Shown here one piece after another: positions 8,106-16,015 of a DNA stretch of 64,000 bases (the stretch's first letter is position 1; every line of letters starts with the position of its first letter). The notes below the pieces were generated by a model that was not told the origin of the DNA, searched no databases, and was given only the letters and a program-made list of their open reading frames with translations. The position numbers and the translations under genes were made by a program. Origin of the DNA: an uncultured Lachnospiraceae bacterium (GTDB lineage: Bacteria; Bacillota; Clostridia; Lachnospirales; Lachnospiraceae); NCBI GenBank assembly GCA_944381615.1, contig CALWLT010000008.1:124001-188000 (forward strand), written 5' to 3'.

Positions 8106-9395
8106 TCAGGCGTTGGCCCAGTCTTCGATCATGATCTTCAGGATCTCCTGATCGGTCTCGCGCATGCCCTCGCGGCCCAGGCGGCCGACGTTGGCGATGG
8201 TATTTTCCACGCCTTTTTTGACGATGCCGTCCCCGCTGCGGAACTGCTGGTTGTAGCAGTACATTTCATAGCCGGTAATGCCGGCGTCCACGCCGACGGC
8301 GATCTTTCCTGCGCAGGAGGCCTTGGCCCCGTCGCAGATGACGCCGGATACGACGGCCAGGGCGTTGACCAGCGTGTGGGAGATGGCCTTTAAATCGGCT
8401 CCCTTCAGATAGGCGATGCCGCAGCCCGCGGCCGCGCCGGCGCTGATTGCGCCGCAGAAGGCGGAAAGGCGGCCGATGCCGGTCTTCTCATGGATGCCGA
8501 TCAGGTTGGCGAGCGTCAGGGCGCGGTACAGTTTTTCCTGGCTAACGCCCAGATCCTTGGCGTATACGACCAGGGGAAGCGTCACGGTAATTCCCTGGTT
8601 GCCGCTGCCTGCGTTGATGACGACCGGGAGCTCGCAGCCGTTCATGCGGGCGTCGGAGCCGGCGGCCGCCATGGCTTTGGCGCGGTTGCGCGCCGTGTCG
8701 GGGCCGCTGTGCAGGATAACGGATCCGACGTTGGCGCCGTAATCGCCGCGCAGGCCTTCCTCGGCGATGGCGGTATTGTACTGGATCTGGCGGTCCAGGA
8801 CCTCGCGCACGTCGTCGATCTCCACGGAATTGGCGAATTCATAGATTGTCTTTACGGTCAGGAACGAGCGGTCGGTCAGGCCCTTTTCGCTCTCGTCCTC
8901 CACCGGCTCGTTGCGGATCAGATCGCCGTCTTTTTCGATCAGGACGACGTTCGTGTGATAGTTGGCGATGCGGACCTTGGCGTAGGAATCGCCGCTGTAA
9001 AGCGTGACGATGATGTCAAAAATCAGCTCGGTGTCGGCCAGGCGGACCTCCGTCTTTACCTTGTCCAGGAAGCGGCGGATTTCCTCTTTCTGCTCCGGGG
9101 AAACCTGGGCGATGACCTGCAGCTGCTTGTCCGGATCGCCGGCCACGATTCCGGCCGCCGTCGCCGCCGGAATGCCCCGCAGGCCGTCCGTATTGGGGAC
9201 TACCACGCTCTTGACGTTTTTGATAATGTTGCCGCTGGCTTCCACCAGGACGCGATCCGGAAGTTTCTCCAGATATTTCCGGGCGATAGCCGCGCAGTAG
9301 GCGATGGCGATGGGCTCCGTGCATCCCATGGCGGGCAGAAGCTCTTCTTTAAGGATTGCGACACAGTCCTGATAAGCCTGATCAGTTCGATTCAT
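8106..9395 (-). CDS. L-cysteine desulfidase-like protein (UPF0597/CyuA family)
   Basis: The 429-residue protein belongs to the UPF0597 family, members of which (CyuA, archaeal cysteine desulfidase) carry a [4Fe-4S] cluster and break L-cysteine down to pyruvate, ammonia and sulfide; related proteins resemble the alpha domain of serine dehydratase. Conserved features are MGCTEP with Cys-25, VPNTDG, GSGNQGI, GIHEKTGIGRLSAFCGAI and CDGAKASCAGK, which supply the expected cluster cysteines. Length is normal. A good promoter and several ATGTCA boxes lie upstream (9429-9500). A related amino-acid or hydroxy-acid substrate is possible. Confidence 0.87.
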   Translation of the reverse strand: MNRTDQAYQDCVAILKEELLPAMGCTEPIAIAYCAAIARKYLEKLPDRVLVEASGNIIKNVKSVVVPNTDGLRGIPAATAAGIVAGDPDKQLQVIAQVSPEQKEEIRRFLDKVKTEVRLADTELIFDIIVTLYSGDSYAKVRIANYHTNVVLIEKDGDLIRNEPVEDESEKGLTDRSFLTVKTIYEFANSVEIDDVREVLDRQIQYNTAIAEEGLRGDYGANVGSVILHSGPDTARNRAKAMAAAGSDARMNGCELPVVINAGSGNQGITVTLPLVVYAKDLGVSQEKLYRALTLANLIGIHEKTGIGRLSAFCGAISAGAAAGCGIAYLKGADLKAISHTLVNALAVVSGVICDGAKASCAGKIAVGVDAGITGYEMYCYNQQFRSGDGIVKKGVENTIANVGRLGREGMRETDQEILKIMIEDWANA

Positions 9396-9428
9396 GGTAA
9401 AGTCCCCCTTGTCTTTGTTATTATTTTC

Positions 9429-9500
9429 ATGTCATTTTATTATTAATGACATATGGTTTCTAATGTCAATACCAATATAACAAATCCGGTGGAAATGTCA
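9429..9500 (-). promoter_or_regulatory. Promoter of the desulfidase gene with four ATGTCA boxes
   Basis: On the - strand TTGACA (9464-9469) and TTAATA (9441-9446) are 17 bases apart. A perfect inverted repeat, ATGTCATT (9429-9436) and AATGACAT (9445-9452), overlaps the -10 region. Direct copies of ATGTCAAT occur at 9463-9470 and 9495-9502. The cluster is placed to act as an operator for this gene and perhaps for the divergent dehydrogenase at 9679. Which regulator binds is unknown. Confidence 0.55.
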
Positions 9501-9678
9501 ATATATTTTCTGCGCAGGAAGGAGAAAACGAGCGGAGCATGTCCGGAAACGGAAACGAAATTTCAACAAAAAAATGCGGAAATGTGTGAAAAAATAGTGT
9601 ATAATAACAGGAGACGGCCGCGTGTTGGGCGAAAATGTCTTTATATATGAAACTGTTTTTGGATTAGAGGAGAAAAAG

Positions 9679-10713
9679 ATGAAAATAGCGGTTTTGGGCC
9701 TGGGAAAGATCGGGCACGGCGTAGCGGCTCTGCTGGCGTCCCGGGGATGTTCGGTAACCGGTTTTACCAGGGACCGGCAGAAGGCGGAAGATGTAAACCG
9801 GTACGGGATTACCGTTTCCGGCGCACTGGAGGGAAATTTTTCCGTGCGGGCGACGACGGATCTGGACGAGGCGGTAAAAGAGGCCCGGTTTCTGGTGGTC
9901 ACGACGGTTTCGAGCGGGCATAAGCCTCTGGCGAAGCTGCTTCGCGGACGGCTGGAGCCGGGACAGCGGATCGTGATTTTTACGGGCAACTGGGGCGCGT
10001 ATGAGTTTTATACCGTGCTGAAGGACGAGGCGGAGCAAAAGGGTGTGATTGTGGGAGAAACGGGCGGAAATCTGGCCGCGGTCCCGGAGCTTTCCCGGCC
10101 GGCGGTCATCCGGATGAAGCCGGTCAAAGCGCGCATGAGTTTTGCCGCGATTCCGGCGTCTGCGGCGCCGCAGATCAGAGAAGAGCTGCGGGACGTGTTT
10201 CCGGAATTTTACCCGGCGGCCTCGGTTCTGGATACGTCCCTGAACAACACGAATCCGCCGGTCCACGTTCCGATCTGCCTCTTTAATTTTACCCGGATGG
10301 CAAACGGGGAGGACGCGCTGTTTTACGGCGAATGCCTGCCGCCGCTTCTTCTGGATTACCTGATGGCGGCGGACCGGGAGCGCTGCGGGGTGGCGCGGGC
10401 CGTCGGGGCCGCGCCGAAGACGATTCTGGATCTGATGAATGAGGCGTGGCAGGTACGCTTTGATAATATTAAGGATCTGGGCCTTCAGAATCCGAGCCTG
10501 AAATCGGTCAGGCTGCCGAAAACGCCGTACCATCGTTTCCTGCTGGAGGATGTTCCCTACGGCTTCGTGCCGGTCAGCCGTCTGGGAAAGCAGTATGGCG
10601 TTCCCACGCCGCGCATCGACCAGATGATCGGGCTCTGCGGGGCGCTCCTGGGGGATCGGGTGCAGCTGGAAGGGCCGGAGTTTTCCCTGCCGCTTTCGGA
10701 ATTGCCGAGATAA
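9679..10713 (+). CDS. NAD(P)-dependent opine dehydrogenase-like protein (octopine/nopaline type)
   Basis: The 344-residue protein starts MKIAVLGLGKIGHGVAALLA, a Rossmann motif (GLGKIG), and continues with the octopine/nopaline dehydrogenase domain from about residue 180 (NTNPPVHVP, YGVPTPRIDQMI near the end). Opine dehydrogenases reversibly join an amino acid to a 2-oxo acid with NAD(P)H. The start at 9679 follows GAGGAGAAAAAG; a longer frame from 9622 has no ribosome binding site. It lies upstream of a UroD-like protein and a TTT transporter with no terminator between, but that next operon has its own promoter at 10782. A role in opine or N-carboxyalkyl amino acid breakdown is inferred. Substrate unknown. 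Confidence 0.85.
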   Translation: MKIAVLGLGKIGHGVAALLASRGCSVTGFTRDRQKAEDVNRYGITVSGALEGNFSVRATTDLDEAVKEARFLVVTTVSSGHKPLAKLLRGRLEPGQRIVIFTGNWGAYEFYTVLKDEAEQKGVIVGETGGNLAAVPELSRPAVIRMKPVKARMSFAAIPASAAPQIREELRDVFPEFYPAASVLDTSLNNTNPPVHVPICLFNFTRMANGEDALFYGECLPPLLLDYLMAADRERCGVARAVGAAPKTILDLMNEAWQVRFDNIKDLGLQNPSLKSVRLPKTPYHRFLLEDVPYGFVPVSRLGKQYGVPTPRIDQMIGLCGALLGDRVQLEGPEFSLPLSELPR

Positions 10714-10781
10714 GACATGACAAAGTGTTGAAGAAATGGTTTGAATGTCAAGATTTTTTGTTAAATGTAAATATAAATGTA

Positions 10782-10810
10782 TTGACTTTGGGAAATTTAT
10801 ATAGTACAAT
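10782..10810 (+). promoter_or_regulatory. Strong sigma-A promoter of the UroD-like/tct operon
   Basis: TTGACT at 10782-10787 and TACAAT at 10805-10810 are separated by exactly 17 bases. A GAATGTCAAG box containing ATGTCA (10745-10750) lies about 30 bases upstream, matching the boxes near 9429-9500. The transcript would have a leader of about 110 bases. Confidence 0.75.
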
Positions 10811-10929
10811 CTCAGCAGAAAACGTTCGATTGCCCGGAATGGCAGAGGAGCGCCGGTAAAGAGGACGGCGCGCGGCGCCCGCCCCTTGCGGCGGGGGATG
10901 CCTCCGGACACGGGAAAGGGGAGCATGAG

Positions 10930-11937
10930 ATGACGAAAGCAGAACGTATCCGCGCTGCGCTGCGGGGCGAGCGGCCCGACCGGGTTCCTTACGCCCTGTG
11001 GTCGCATTTTCCGGGGTTCGACAGAGACCCGGTCAGACTGGCGCAGGAGAGCTGGAAGTTTTACAAAAAGCTGGACATTGATCTCATCAAGACCATGAAC
11101 AATGGCATGTACCCCATCGAGGACCTGGGATGCGAGATTGATTATTCCGAGGTTCCCAAAGGGGGAGTGGCCCGCCTGGTCAGCACGCCGGTTCACGAGG
11201 TGGCCGACTGGGACAAAATCGAGGTCTGCGATGTAACCAAGGGGGCCCTGGCCCGGGAGCTCCATTCGCTGGAGCTGCTCCTGGAGGAGCGGGACAAGGC
11301 CGGAGACGACGTGCCGGTTATTTTTACCTGTTTCAGTCCTCTGACCATTGCCGACAAGGTGTCGGGCAAGCACTGGCAGGAGCACATTGAGCAGGGCGGC
11401 ATGGACCGGATCAAGGGCGCGATGGAGAAGATTACGGAGACGACCTGTAATCTGGTTCGCCGGGCTACCGAGATGGGGGCCGACGGAATTTTCCTGGCCT
11501 CCCAGATCAGCAACTATGATGTGACGACGATCGATTGCTACCGGGAGCTGGGCGTGCCGTACGACTGCCGCGTGATCGAGGCGTCGAAGGGCTGGGTCAA
11601 TATCCTTCACGCACACGGCAACGACATTATGTTTGAGCTTCTGAAGGATTATCCGGTTAACGTCTTTAACTGGCATGTGGGAGACAGCCTGCCGGATATG
11701 GACGAATGTGCGCTGCTTACCGGCAAGTGCCTGATGGGCGGCCTGCAGCGGTTCGATATTACCAACCGCAAGCACAACGCCGTCCGCAACCAGATTTTCC
11801 GCGCGCTGAAAGCCACGGATGGAAAAGGGCTGATTCTGACGCCCGGATGCGTCATCCGCTATCCTCTGGACGAGGAAATGCTCGCTTCCGTACGGAAGAT
11901 GAAAGAGGAAGTGGAGGACAAGCTGTTTTGCGACTGA
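10930..11937 (+). CDS. Uroporphyrinogen decarboxylase-like protein (methyltransferase-type)
   Basis: The 335-residue protein has the UroD/MtaA family fold signature: the N-terminal MTKAERIRAALRGERPDRVP, and C-terminal TGKCLMGGL and ILTPGCVIRYPLDEEML. In anaerobes without full heme synthesis such proteins usually move methyl groups from corrinoid proteins or process other substrates, rather than making coproporphyrinogen. No corrinoid protein or activase is encoded nearby, so the methyltransferase role is uncertain. It is the first gene of an operon with tctBAC (37 bases to tctB), which suggests it acts on the imported substrate. The start follows GAAAGGGGAGC. Confidence 0.85.
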   Translation: MTKAERIRAALRGERPDRVPYALWSHFPGFDRDPVRLAQESWKFYKKLDIDLIKTMNNGMYPIEDLGCEIDYSEVPKGGVARLVSTPVHEVADWDKIEVCDVTKGALARELHSLELLLEERDKAGDDVPVIFTCFSPLTIADKVSGKHWQEHIEQGGMDRIKGAMEKITETTCNLVRRATEMGADGIFLASQISNYDVTTIDCYRELGVPYDCRVIEASKGWVNILHAHGNDIMFELLKDYPVNVFNWHVGDSLPDMDECALLTGKCLMGGLQRFDITNRKHNAVRNQIFRALKATDGKGLILTPGCVIRYPLDEEMLASVRKMKEEVEDKLFCD

Positions 11938-11973
11938 TTTGTTCTGTTATAAAATAAGAAGGGGGGATATATC

Positions 11974-12423
11974 TTGGATAAGAAGAAAATCAGTATTATC
12001 AGCAGTATTGTGGTAATAGCCATTGCAGTCATGTTTCTGGTCTATTCCCTTCAGTATTCCTTCGTGGGAATCATCGGACCGGGTCCCGGCGTGATGCCGT
12101 TCTGCCTGTCTCTGATCCTGCTGGTTCTGTCGGTGTCTTATCTGATCACTGCTCTGCGCGGGAAGGATTCCATCGGCAGTATGCCTGACAAAAAGGGTCT
12201 GTTCAGCATTCTGATGATCCTGGTGTACATGGCGATTTATGTAGTTTTGCTTAAGCCGCTTGGCTCCGTGCTGGCAGGAATCGTGTTCCTGTTTTTACTG
12301 TACCGCAACAGCTACCGCTGGTACACGGCGCTGGGAATTTCGGCGATTGTTTCTGTATTTCTGTTTGTGGTGTTCCGGGTGCTGCTGGAGGTCAATCTTC
12401 CGGTCAACGCGCTGGGATTCTAA
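11974..12423 (+). CDS. tctB: TctB, small membrane subunit of tripartite tricarboxylate transporter
   Basis: The 149-residue protein has four predicted hydrophobic helices and the DUF1468/TctB feature GPGPGVMPFCL just after the first helix. TctB is the accessory membrane component of TTT uptake systems. The start is TTG at 11974 behind AAGGGGGGA, an unusual codon that is supported by the ribosome binding site and by lack of a nearby ATG. It sits 15 bases before tctA. Confidence 0.9.
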   Translation: MDKKKISIISSIVVIAIAVMFLVYSLQYSFVGIIGPGPGVMPFCLSLILLVLSVSYLITALRGKDSIGSMPDKKGLFSILMILVYMAIYVVLLKPLGSVLAGIVFLFLLYRNSYRWYTALGISAIVSVFLFVVFRVLLEVNLPVNALGF

Positions 12424-12438
12424 AAGGGGGGAAAGACG

Positions 12439-13938
12439 TTGATAGAATCTTTAATGAGTCTGATGGGCGGTTTCGCGACGGCGCTGACCCCCATGAACCT
12501 GCTGTTCTGTCTGGCCGGCGTCAGCATGGGTATGTTCGTCGGCGTACTTCCGGGCCTGGGCCCTGTGGCCGGTACGGCTCTGCTGATCCCGATGACCTAC
12601 GGCATGGAGCCGGTTACCGCCATTATCATGCTGGCCGGTATTTTCTACGGCGCCATGTACGGCGGAACGATTACGTCGGTTCTGATTAACACGCCGGGCG
12701 AGGGTGCTTCGGTTATTACCTGTATCGACGGCTATCAGATGGCCCGCCAGGGACGCGCCGGCCAGGCGCTGGGCGTGGCGGCCATCGGTTCCTTCGTCGG
12801 CGGCGTGGTTGCCATTGTCTGCCTGACGTTTCTGGGACCGGCGATTGCCGATATCGCACTGGGCTTTGGCCCGCCCGAATTCTTCAGCCTGATGATGTTC
12901 GGCCTGCTGCTGGTAGTCGGCCTGATGGGCAAGTCGGTTGTAAAGGGCCTGATTGCGGCGGTGCTGGGCGTGCTGCTCTCCGAGATCGGTATCGACAGCG
13001 GTTCCGGTATGGACCGGTTCCTGTTCGGCCAGATTGAGCTTCTGGACGGAATCGATTTCGTAGTTCTGGCCATGGGCCTGTTCGGTATTTCCGAGATCCT
13101 GCTGAACATGGAGGATGTATCCAAGGTTGCGGTTCCGGCCAGGGTAGAGAAGATGATTCCGCCCCGCGAGGAGTGGAAGCCGACGTTATCGGCCATTGCC
13201 CGCGGTACCGGCATCGGCATGGTGCTGGGCCTGATTCCCGGCTCCAGCGCTTCGATTGCTTCGCTGATTTCCTATTCGGTCGAGAAGAAGGTAGCCAAGG
13301 ATCCCAGCCGGTTCGGCCATGGCGCCATCGAGGGCGTAGCCGGTCCGGAGACGGCCAACAACGCGTATTCCGGCGCGGCGCTGATCCCGCTGTTCACGCT
13401 GGGTATCCCCAGCTCGCCGACGGTTGCCATCCTGCTGGGCGCGTTCATCATGCACGGCCTGAATCCGGGACCGCTTCTGTATCAGAGCGATCCGGACTTC
13501 ATCTGGGGCGTTACCGCCAGTATGTTTATCGGCAACCTGCTGCTGCTGATTATGAACCTTCCCATGGCGAACCTGTGGGCCAAGGTGGCACTGGTTCCCT
13601 ACAAACTGCTCTATCCGATTATCCTGATCGTCTGCATGATCGGTATTTACTCGGTAGGGCGCAGCCTGTTTGACGTAGGCCTGCTGATCTTCTTCGGCGT
13701 CATCGGCTATCTGATGAAGAAGCTGGAGGTTCCCGCGGCCGCGCTGATTCTGGCCTTTATCCTGGGAGAGAACCTGGAATATACGATGATACAGACCGTG
13801 TCCATGTCCGACGCGGGTATGCTTCTTCTGTTCCAGCGTCCGGTCTCCTGCGTTATCACAATCCTGTGCATTATCGCCCTGGTAATCAGTCTCTACACGG
13901 CTATCAAGCAGAGACGCGATCAGCTGGGCGATGAATAA
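12439..13938 (+). CDS. tctA: TctA, large permease of tripartite tricarboxylate transporter
   Basis: The 499-residue polytopic protein shows the TctA signature GVLPGLGPVAGTALLIP at about residues 34-50, the second copy LIPGSSASIASLISY, and FTLGIPSSPTVAILLGA, features of the sodium- or proton-coupled TTT permease. It starts with TTG at 12439 behind AAAAGGGGGG. TTT systems import carboxylates such as citrate, tartrate or aromatic acids using a periplasmic-type binding protein, here encoded next. The real substrate cannot be told from sequence. Confidence 0.95.
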   Translation: MIESLMSLMGGFATALTPMNLLFCLAGVSMGMFVGVLPGLGPVAGTALLIPMTYGMEPVTAIIMLAGIFYGAMYGGTITSVLINTPGEGASVITCIDGYQMARQGRAGQALGVAAIGSFVGGVVAIVCLTFLGPAIADIALGFGPPEFFSLMMFGLLLVVGLMGKSVVKGLIAAVLGVLLSEIGIDSGSGMDRFLFGQIELLDGIDFVVLAMGLFGISEILLNMEDVSKVAVPARVEKMIPPREEWKPTLSAIARGTGIGMVLGLIPGSSASIASLISYSVEKKVAKDPSRFGHGAIEGVAGPETANNAYSGAALIPLFTLGIPSSPTVAILLGAFIMHGLNPGPLLYQSDPDFIWGVTASMFIGNLLLLIMNLPMANLWAKVALVPYKLLYPIILIVCMIGIYSVGRSLFDVGLLIFFGVIGYLMKKLEVPAAALILAFILGENLEYTMIQTVSMSDAGMLLLFQRPVSCVITILCIIALVISLYTAIKQRRDQLGDE

Positions 13939-13968
13939 GCAAATATAAAGAATGGAGGGAGAAACATT

Positions 13969-15036
13969 ATGAGAAAGAGACTGATTGGCGCTTTGGCCAT
14001 GGCAGCGGTTTCTGCTTCCCTGGCGGCCTGCAGCAGCTCTTCCGGCGGAAGCGCTGATACGACGGCGGCGGCTGCAGAAGACGGAGCGGCAGCAGAAGGC
14101 GAGGCGGAAGGCGAAGCGGCTGAGAGTGCCGATGAAGGCGAGTATGCGTCCTATCCGGAACGCGCCATTGAAGCGATTATCGCGTTTGATCCGGGCGGAG
14201 GAAGCGACATCGCGGCCCGCAGCATCTTAAGCTATACCGAGGAGTATCTGGGCGAGCCGTTCGCGATTGAGAACCAGCCCGGAGCCGGCGGCGTCGTTGG
14301 CTGGACGGCCATCGCGCATTCGGAGCCGGACGGCTATACGCTGGGGATGATCAACCTGCCGTCCATTATCTTCAACCCGATTACCATGGGCGATCAGGTC
14401 AACTACACGATGGATGATTTTGCTCCGATTGCCAATTTCGTCAGCGACCCGGGTACGTTCGCCGTACTGCCGGACAGCGAAATTCAGACGTTTGAGGACA
14501 TGATCAACAAGGCAAAGGAAACGCCCAACGGCCTGCGGATCGCGTACAGCGGCCCCGGCACCAGCGAGGCGCTGACGCTTCGCCGGATGGAGCAGACGTA
14601 CGGCATCGAGCTGCGCGAGGTTCCGTTTGACGGTACCGGCCCCATGCTGACCGCTCTGCTGGGCAAGCAGGTCGACGTAATGTGCGCCAATGTTTCTGAG
14701 ATTGTAGGACAGTACGAGGGCGGCGCGGTTAAGCTGCTGGCTGTCGGCGCGGAAGAGCGGATCGATATGGTTCCGGATGTTCCCACCTACATCGAGTGCG
14801 GATTTGAGCAGACGCAGGTCGCGATGCGCGGTATGGCCGCTCCGGCGGGCACGCCCGACGAGATCATCCAGAAGCTGGCCGCAGCAATGGAGCAGACCTT
14901 CAACAATCCGGAGTTCCAGGAGGCTGCCGCTTCCCAGAACCTGCCGCTGGATTTCCTCGGACCGGAAGAATTCCAGGCCGAGATCGATCGCCAGGAGCAG
15001 TTCTACACGGAGCAGTACGCGGAGAATCCCTGGTAG
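13969..15036 (+). CDS. tctC: TctC-type substrate-binding lipoprotein (Bug family)
   Basis: The 355-residue protein has a lipoprotein signal with lipobox SLAAC (Cys-21), an acidic Ala/Glu-rich linker to about residue 60, and the Bug/TctC fold with ERAIEAIIAFDPGGGSDIAAR, IENQPGAGGVVGW and the terminal PDEIIQKLAAAMEQTF segment. It would capture a carboxylate at the membrane surface and hand it to TctAB. It ends the operon and is followed by a terminator. Lipidation in place of a free binding protein is normal in Gram-positives. Confidence 0.93.
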   Translation: MRKRLIGALAMAAVSASLAACSSSSGGSADTTAAAAEDGAAAEGEAEGEAAESADEGEYASYPERAIEAIIAFDPGGGSDIAARSILSYTEEYLGEPFAIENQPGAGGVVGWTAIAHSEPDGYTLGMINLPSIIFNPITMGDQVNYTMDDFAPIANFVSDPGTFAVLPDSEIQTFEDMINKAKETPNGLRIAYSGPGTSEALTLRRMEQTYGIELREVPFDGTGPMLTALLGKQVDVMCANVSEIVGQYEGGAVKLLAVGAEERIDMVPDVPTYIECGFEQTQVAMRGMAAPAGTPDEIIQKLAAAMEQTFNNPEFQEAAASQNLPLDFLGPEEFQAEIDRQEQFYTEQYAENPW

Positions 15037-15129
15037 GATGCGGACAGACGGCCTGACGGCGGTCTGAAGCGACAGAAAAACAGCATATCAATCTGTTCCG
15101 GCGGGCGGCCGCCCGCCGGAGCAACAGAG

Positions 15130-15162
15130 AGGATCCCTGCAGATATGCGGGGGTCCTTTTTT
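15130..15162 (+). terminator. Rho-independent terminator of the tct operon
   Basis: AGGATCCCTGCA at 15130-15141 pairs with TGCGGGGGTCCT (GU pairs included), followed by a T-run at 15157-15162. It lies about 95 bases after tctC. Confidence 0.75.
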
Positions 15163-15335
15163 GGATACGTTTCCGAGTGAACAAGTCTGCGTTAGAATGG
15201 GTTCGAGAGAAAACGGGAAGGCGGGGCAGGAACAGGGCCGCTTTGCTATCCCTGGCATCGGCAGGAAGCTTGTTTCCGATCTGCTTTCACGTATAGTTAT
15301 GGATGCAGCGGCATTTGAGTACCATACGCGCGTCG

Positions 15336-15437
15336 TTATCCGGAACTGTCGGTACATTCTTTATTATCCGGAACTGCCTTAAAAATAGATTGACTTATGT
15401 ACGAAATCGGATATAATAAAGAATGTACGAAATCAGA
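15336..15437 (+). promoter_or_regulatory. marR promoter with two sets of direct repeats
   Basis: TTGACT (15390-15395) and TATAAT (15412-15417) are 16 bases apart. ATGTACGAAATC occurs at 15397-15408, inside the promoter spacer, and again at 15423-15434, just after the -10 box, which is a good position for a repressor such as the downstream MarR protein. Further upstream TTATCCGGAACTG is repeated at 15336-15348 and 15364-15376. The rest of 15163-15335 holds nothing recognisable. Confidence 0.6.
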
Positions 15438-15457
15438 CATGAAAGGGCGGGGATCAT

Positions 15458-15889
15458 TTGCATTATTTGGAAACGGGTCAATATACCTATTTAGCCGGAG
15501 AAATCAATGCTTTATACCACGAAGCGGCCGTAAAAATGGGAATTTCGGACAGTGTTCAAAATATTCTGTATGTCCTTTGTGAGAAAGACGGGCGATGCCT
15601 GCAGAGTGAAATCAGCAAACTCACAGGTATCAGCCGTCAGACGATCAACTCTGCCATTCGTAAACTGGAAAAAGAGGAAATTGTATATTTGGAACAGGGA
15701 AAAGGCAGAAATACGATTCTCTGTCTGACAGAAAAAGGAAAGAAATATTCTCTGGAAAAAATAATGCCGATCCACGAGATTGAAAATAAAATCTGGAATG
15801 AGTGGACAGCGGAAGAACAGCGGCAATATCTGACGCTGACGAAAAAATATCGTGACGGATTAAAAAAATACCTGGAAGCTATGTTATAA
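15458..15889 (+). CDS. MarR family transcriptional regulator
   Basis: The 143-residue protein has the winged helix of the MarR family at about residues 28-100: VQNILYVLCEKDGRCLQSEI, LTGISRQTINSAIRKLEKEE and the wing GKGRNTILCLTEKG. The start is TTG at 15458 behind GGGCGGGGAT. It precedes an MFS drug-efflux gene, so it most likely represses itself and that pump and releases DNA on binding a small toxic compound. Base composition is AT-richer than the flanking core genes, in line with acquisition by transfer. Confidence 0.9.
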   Translation: MHYLETGQYTYLAGEINALYHEAAVKMGISDSVQNILYVLCEKDGRCLQSEISKLTGISRQTINSAIRKLEKEEIVYLEQGKGRNTILCLTEKGKKYSLEKIMPIHEIENKIWNEWTAEEQRQYLTLTKKYRDGLKKYLEAML

Positions 15890-15926
15890 AAACAGAAGGC
15901 AAAATTTTTTGAAGGGAGGTGGCTTG

Positions 15927-15944
15927 ATGTCGGCAGCAGTGTAA
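15927..15944 (+). CDS. Candidate 5-residue leader peptide MSAAV
   Basis: ATG-TCG-GCA-GCA-GTG-TAA is preceded by a strong GAAGGGAGGTG ribosome binding site at 15911-15921, better than that of most genes here. A strong site in front of such a short frame, upstream of a drug-efflux gene, is the pattern of translational attenuation leaders. There is no direct proof that it is translated. Confidence 0.4.
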   Translation: MSAAV

Positions 15945-15951
15945 TAAGGGG

Positions 15952-16014
15952 ATGATCACATTCGATATTGTCCCCTGTTTGAAAAATGATTTTGAAAATG
16001 AGAGGACAATTTGA
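15952..16014 (+). CDS. Candidate 20-residue leader peptide ending at the MFS start
   Basis: An ATG at 15952 behind AATAAGGGG opens a 20-codon frame (MITFDIVPCL then KNDFENERTI) whose TGA at 16012-16014 stops one base before the ATG of the efflux gene. Such an arrangement allows translational coupling or ribosome-stalling control. GGGGA near 15948 can pair with TCCCC at 15971, enclosing this start codon. Evidence is positional only. Confidence 0.4.
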   Translation: MITFDIVPCLKNDFENERTI

Positions 16015-16015
16015 T

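Noticed and set aside
9664..11775. A 703-codon open frame on the minus strand
   Set aside because: It is antisense to the opine dehydrogenase and UroD-like genes, has a basic low-complexity composition and no domain; it is a shadow frame of GC-rich genes.
15161..15382. A 73-codon + strand frame overlapping the tct terminator
   Set aside because: Starts inside the terminator T-run, no ribosome binding site, no similarity seen.
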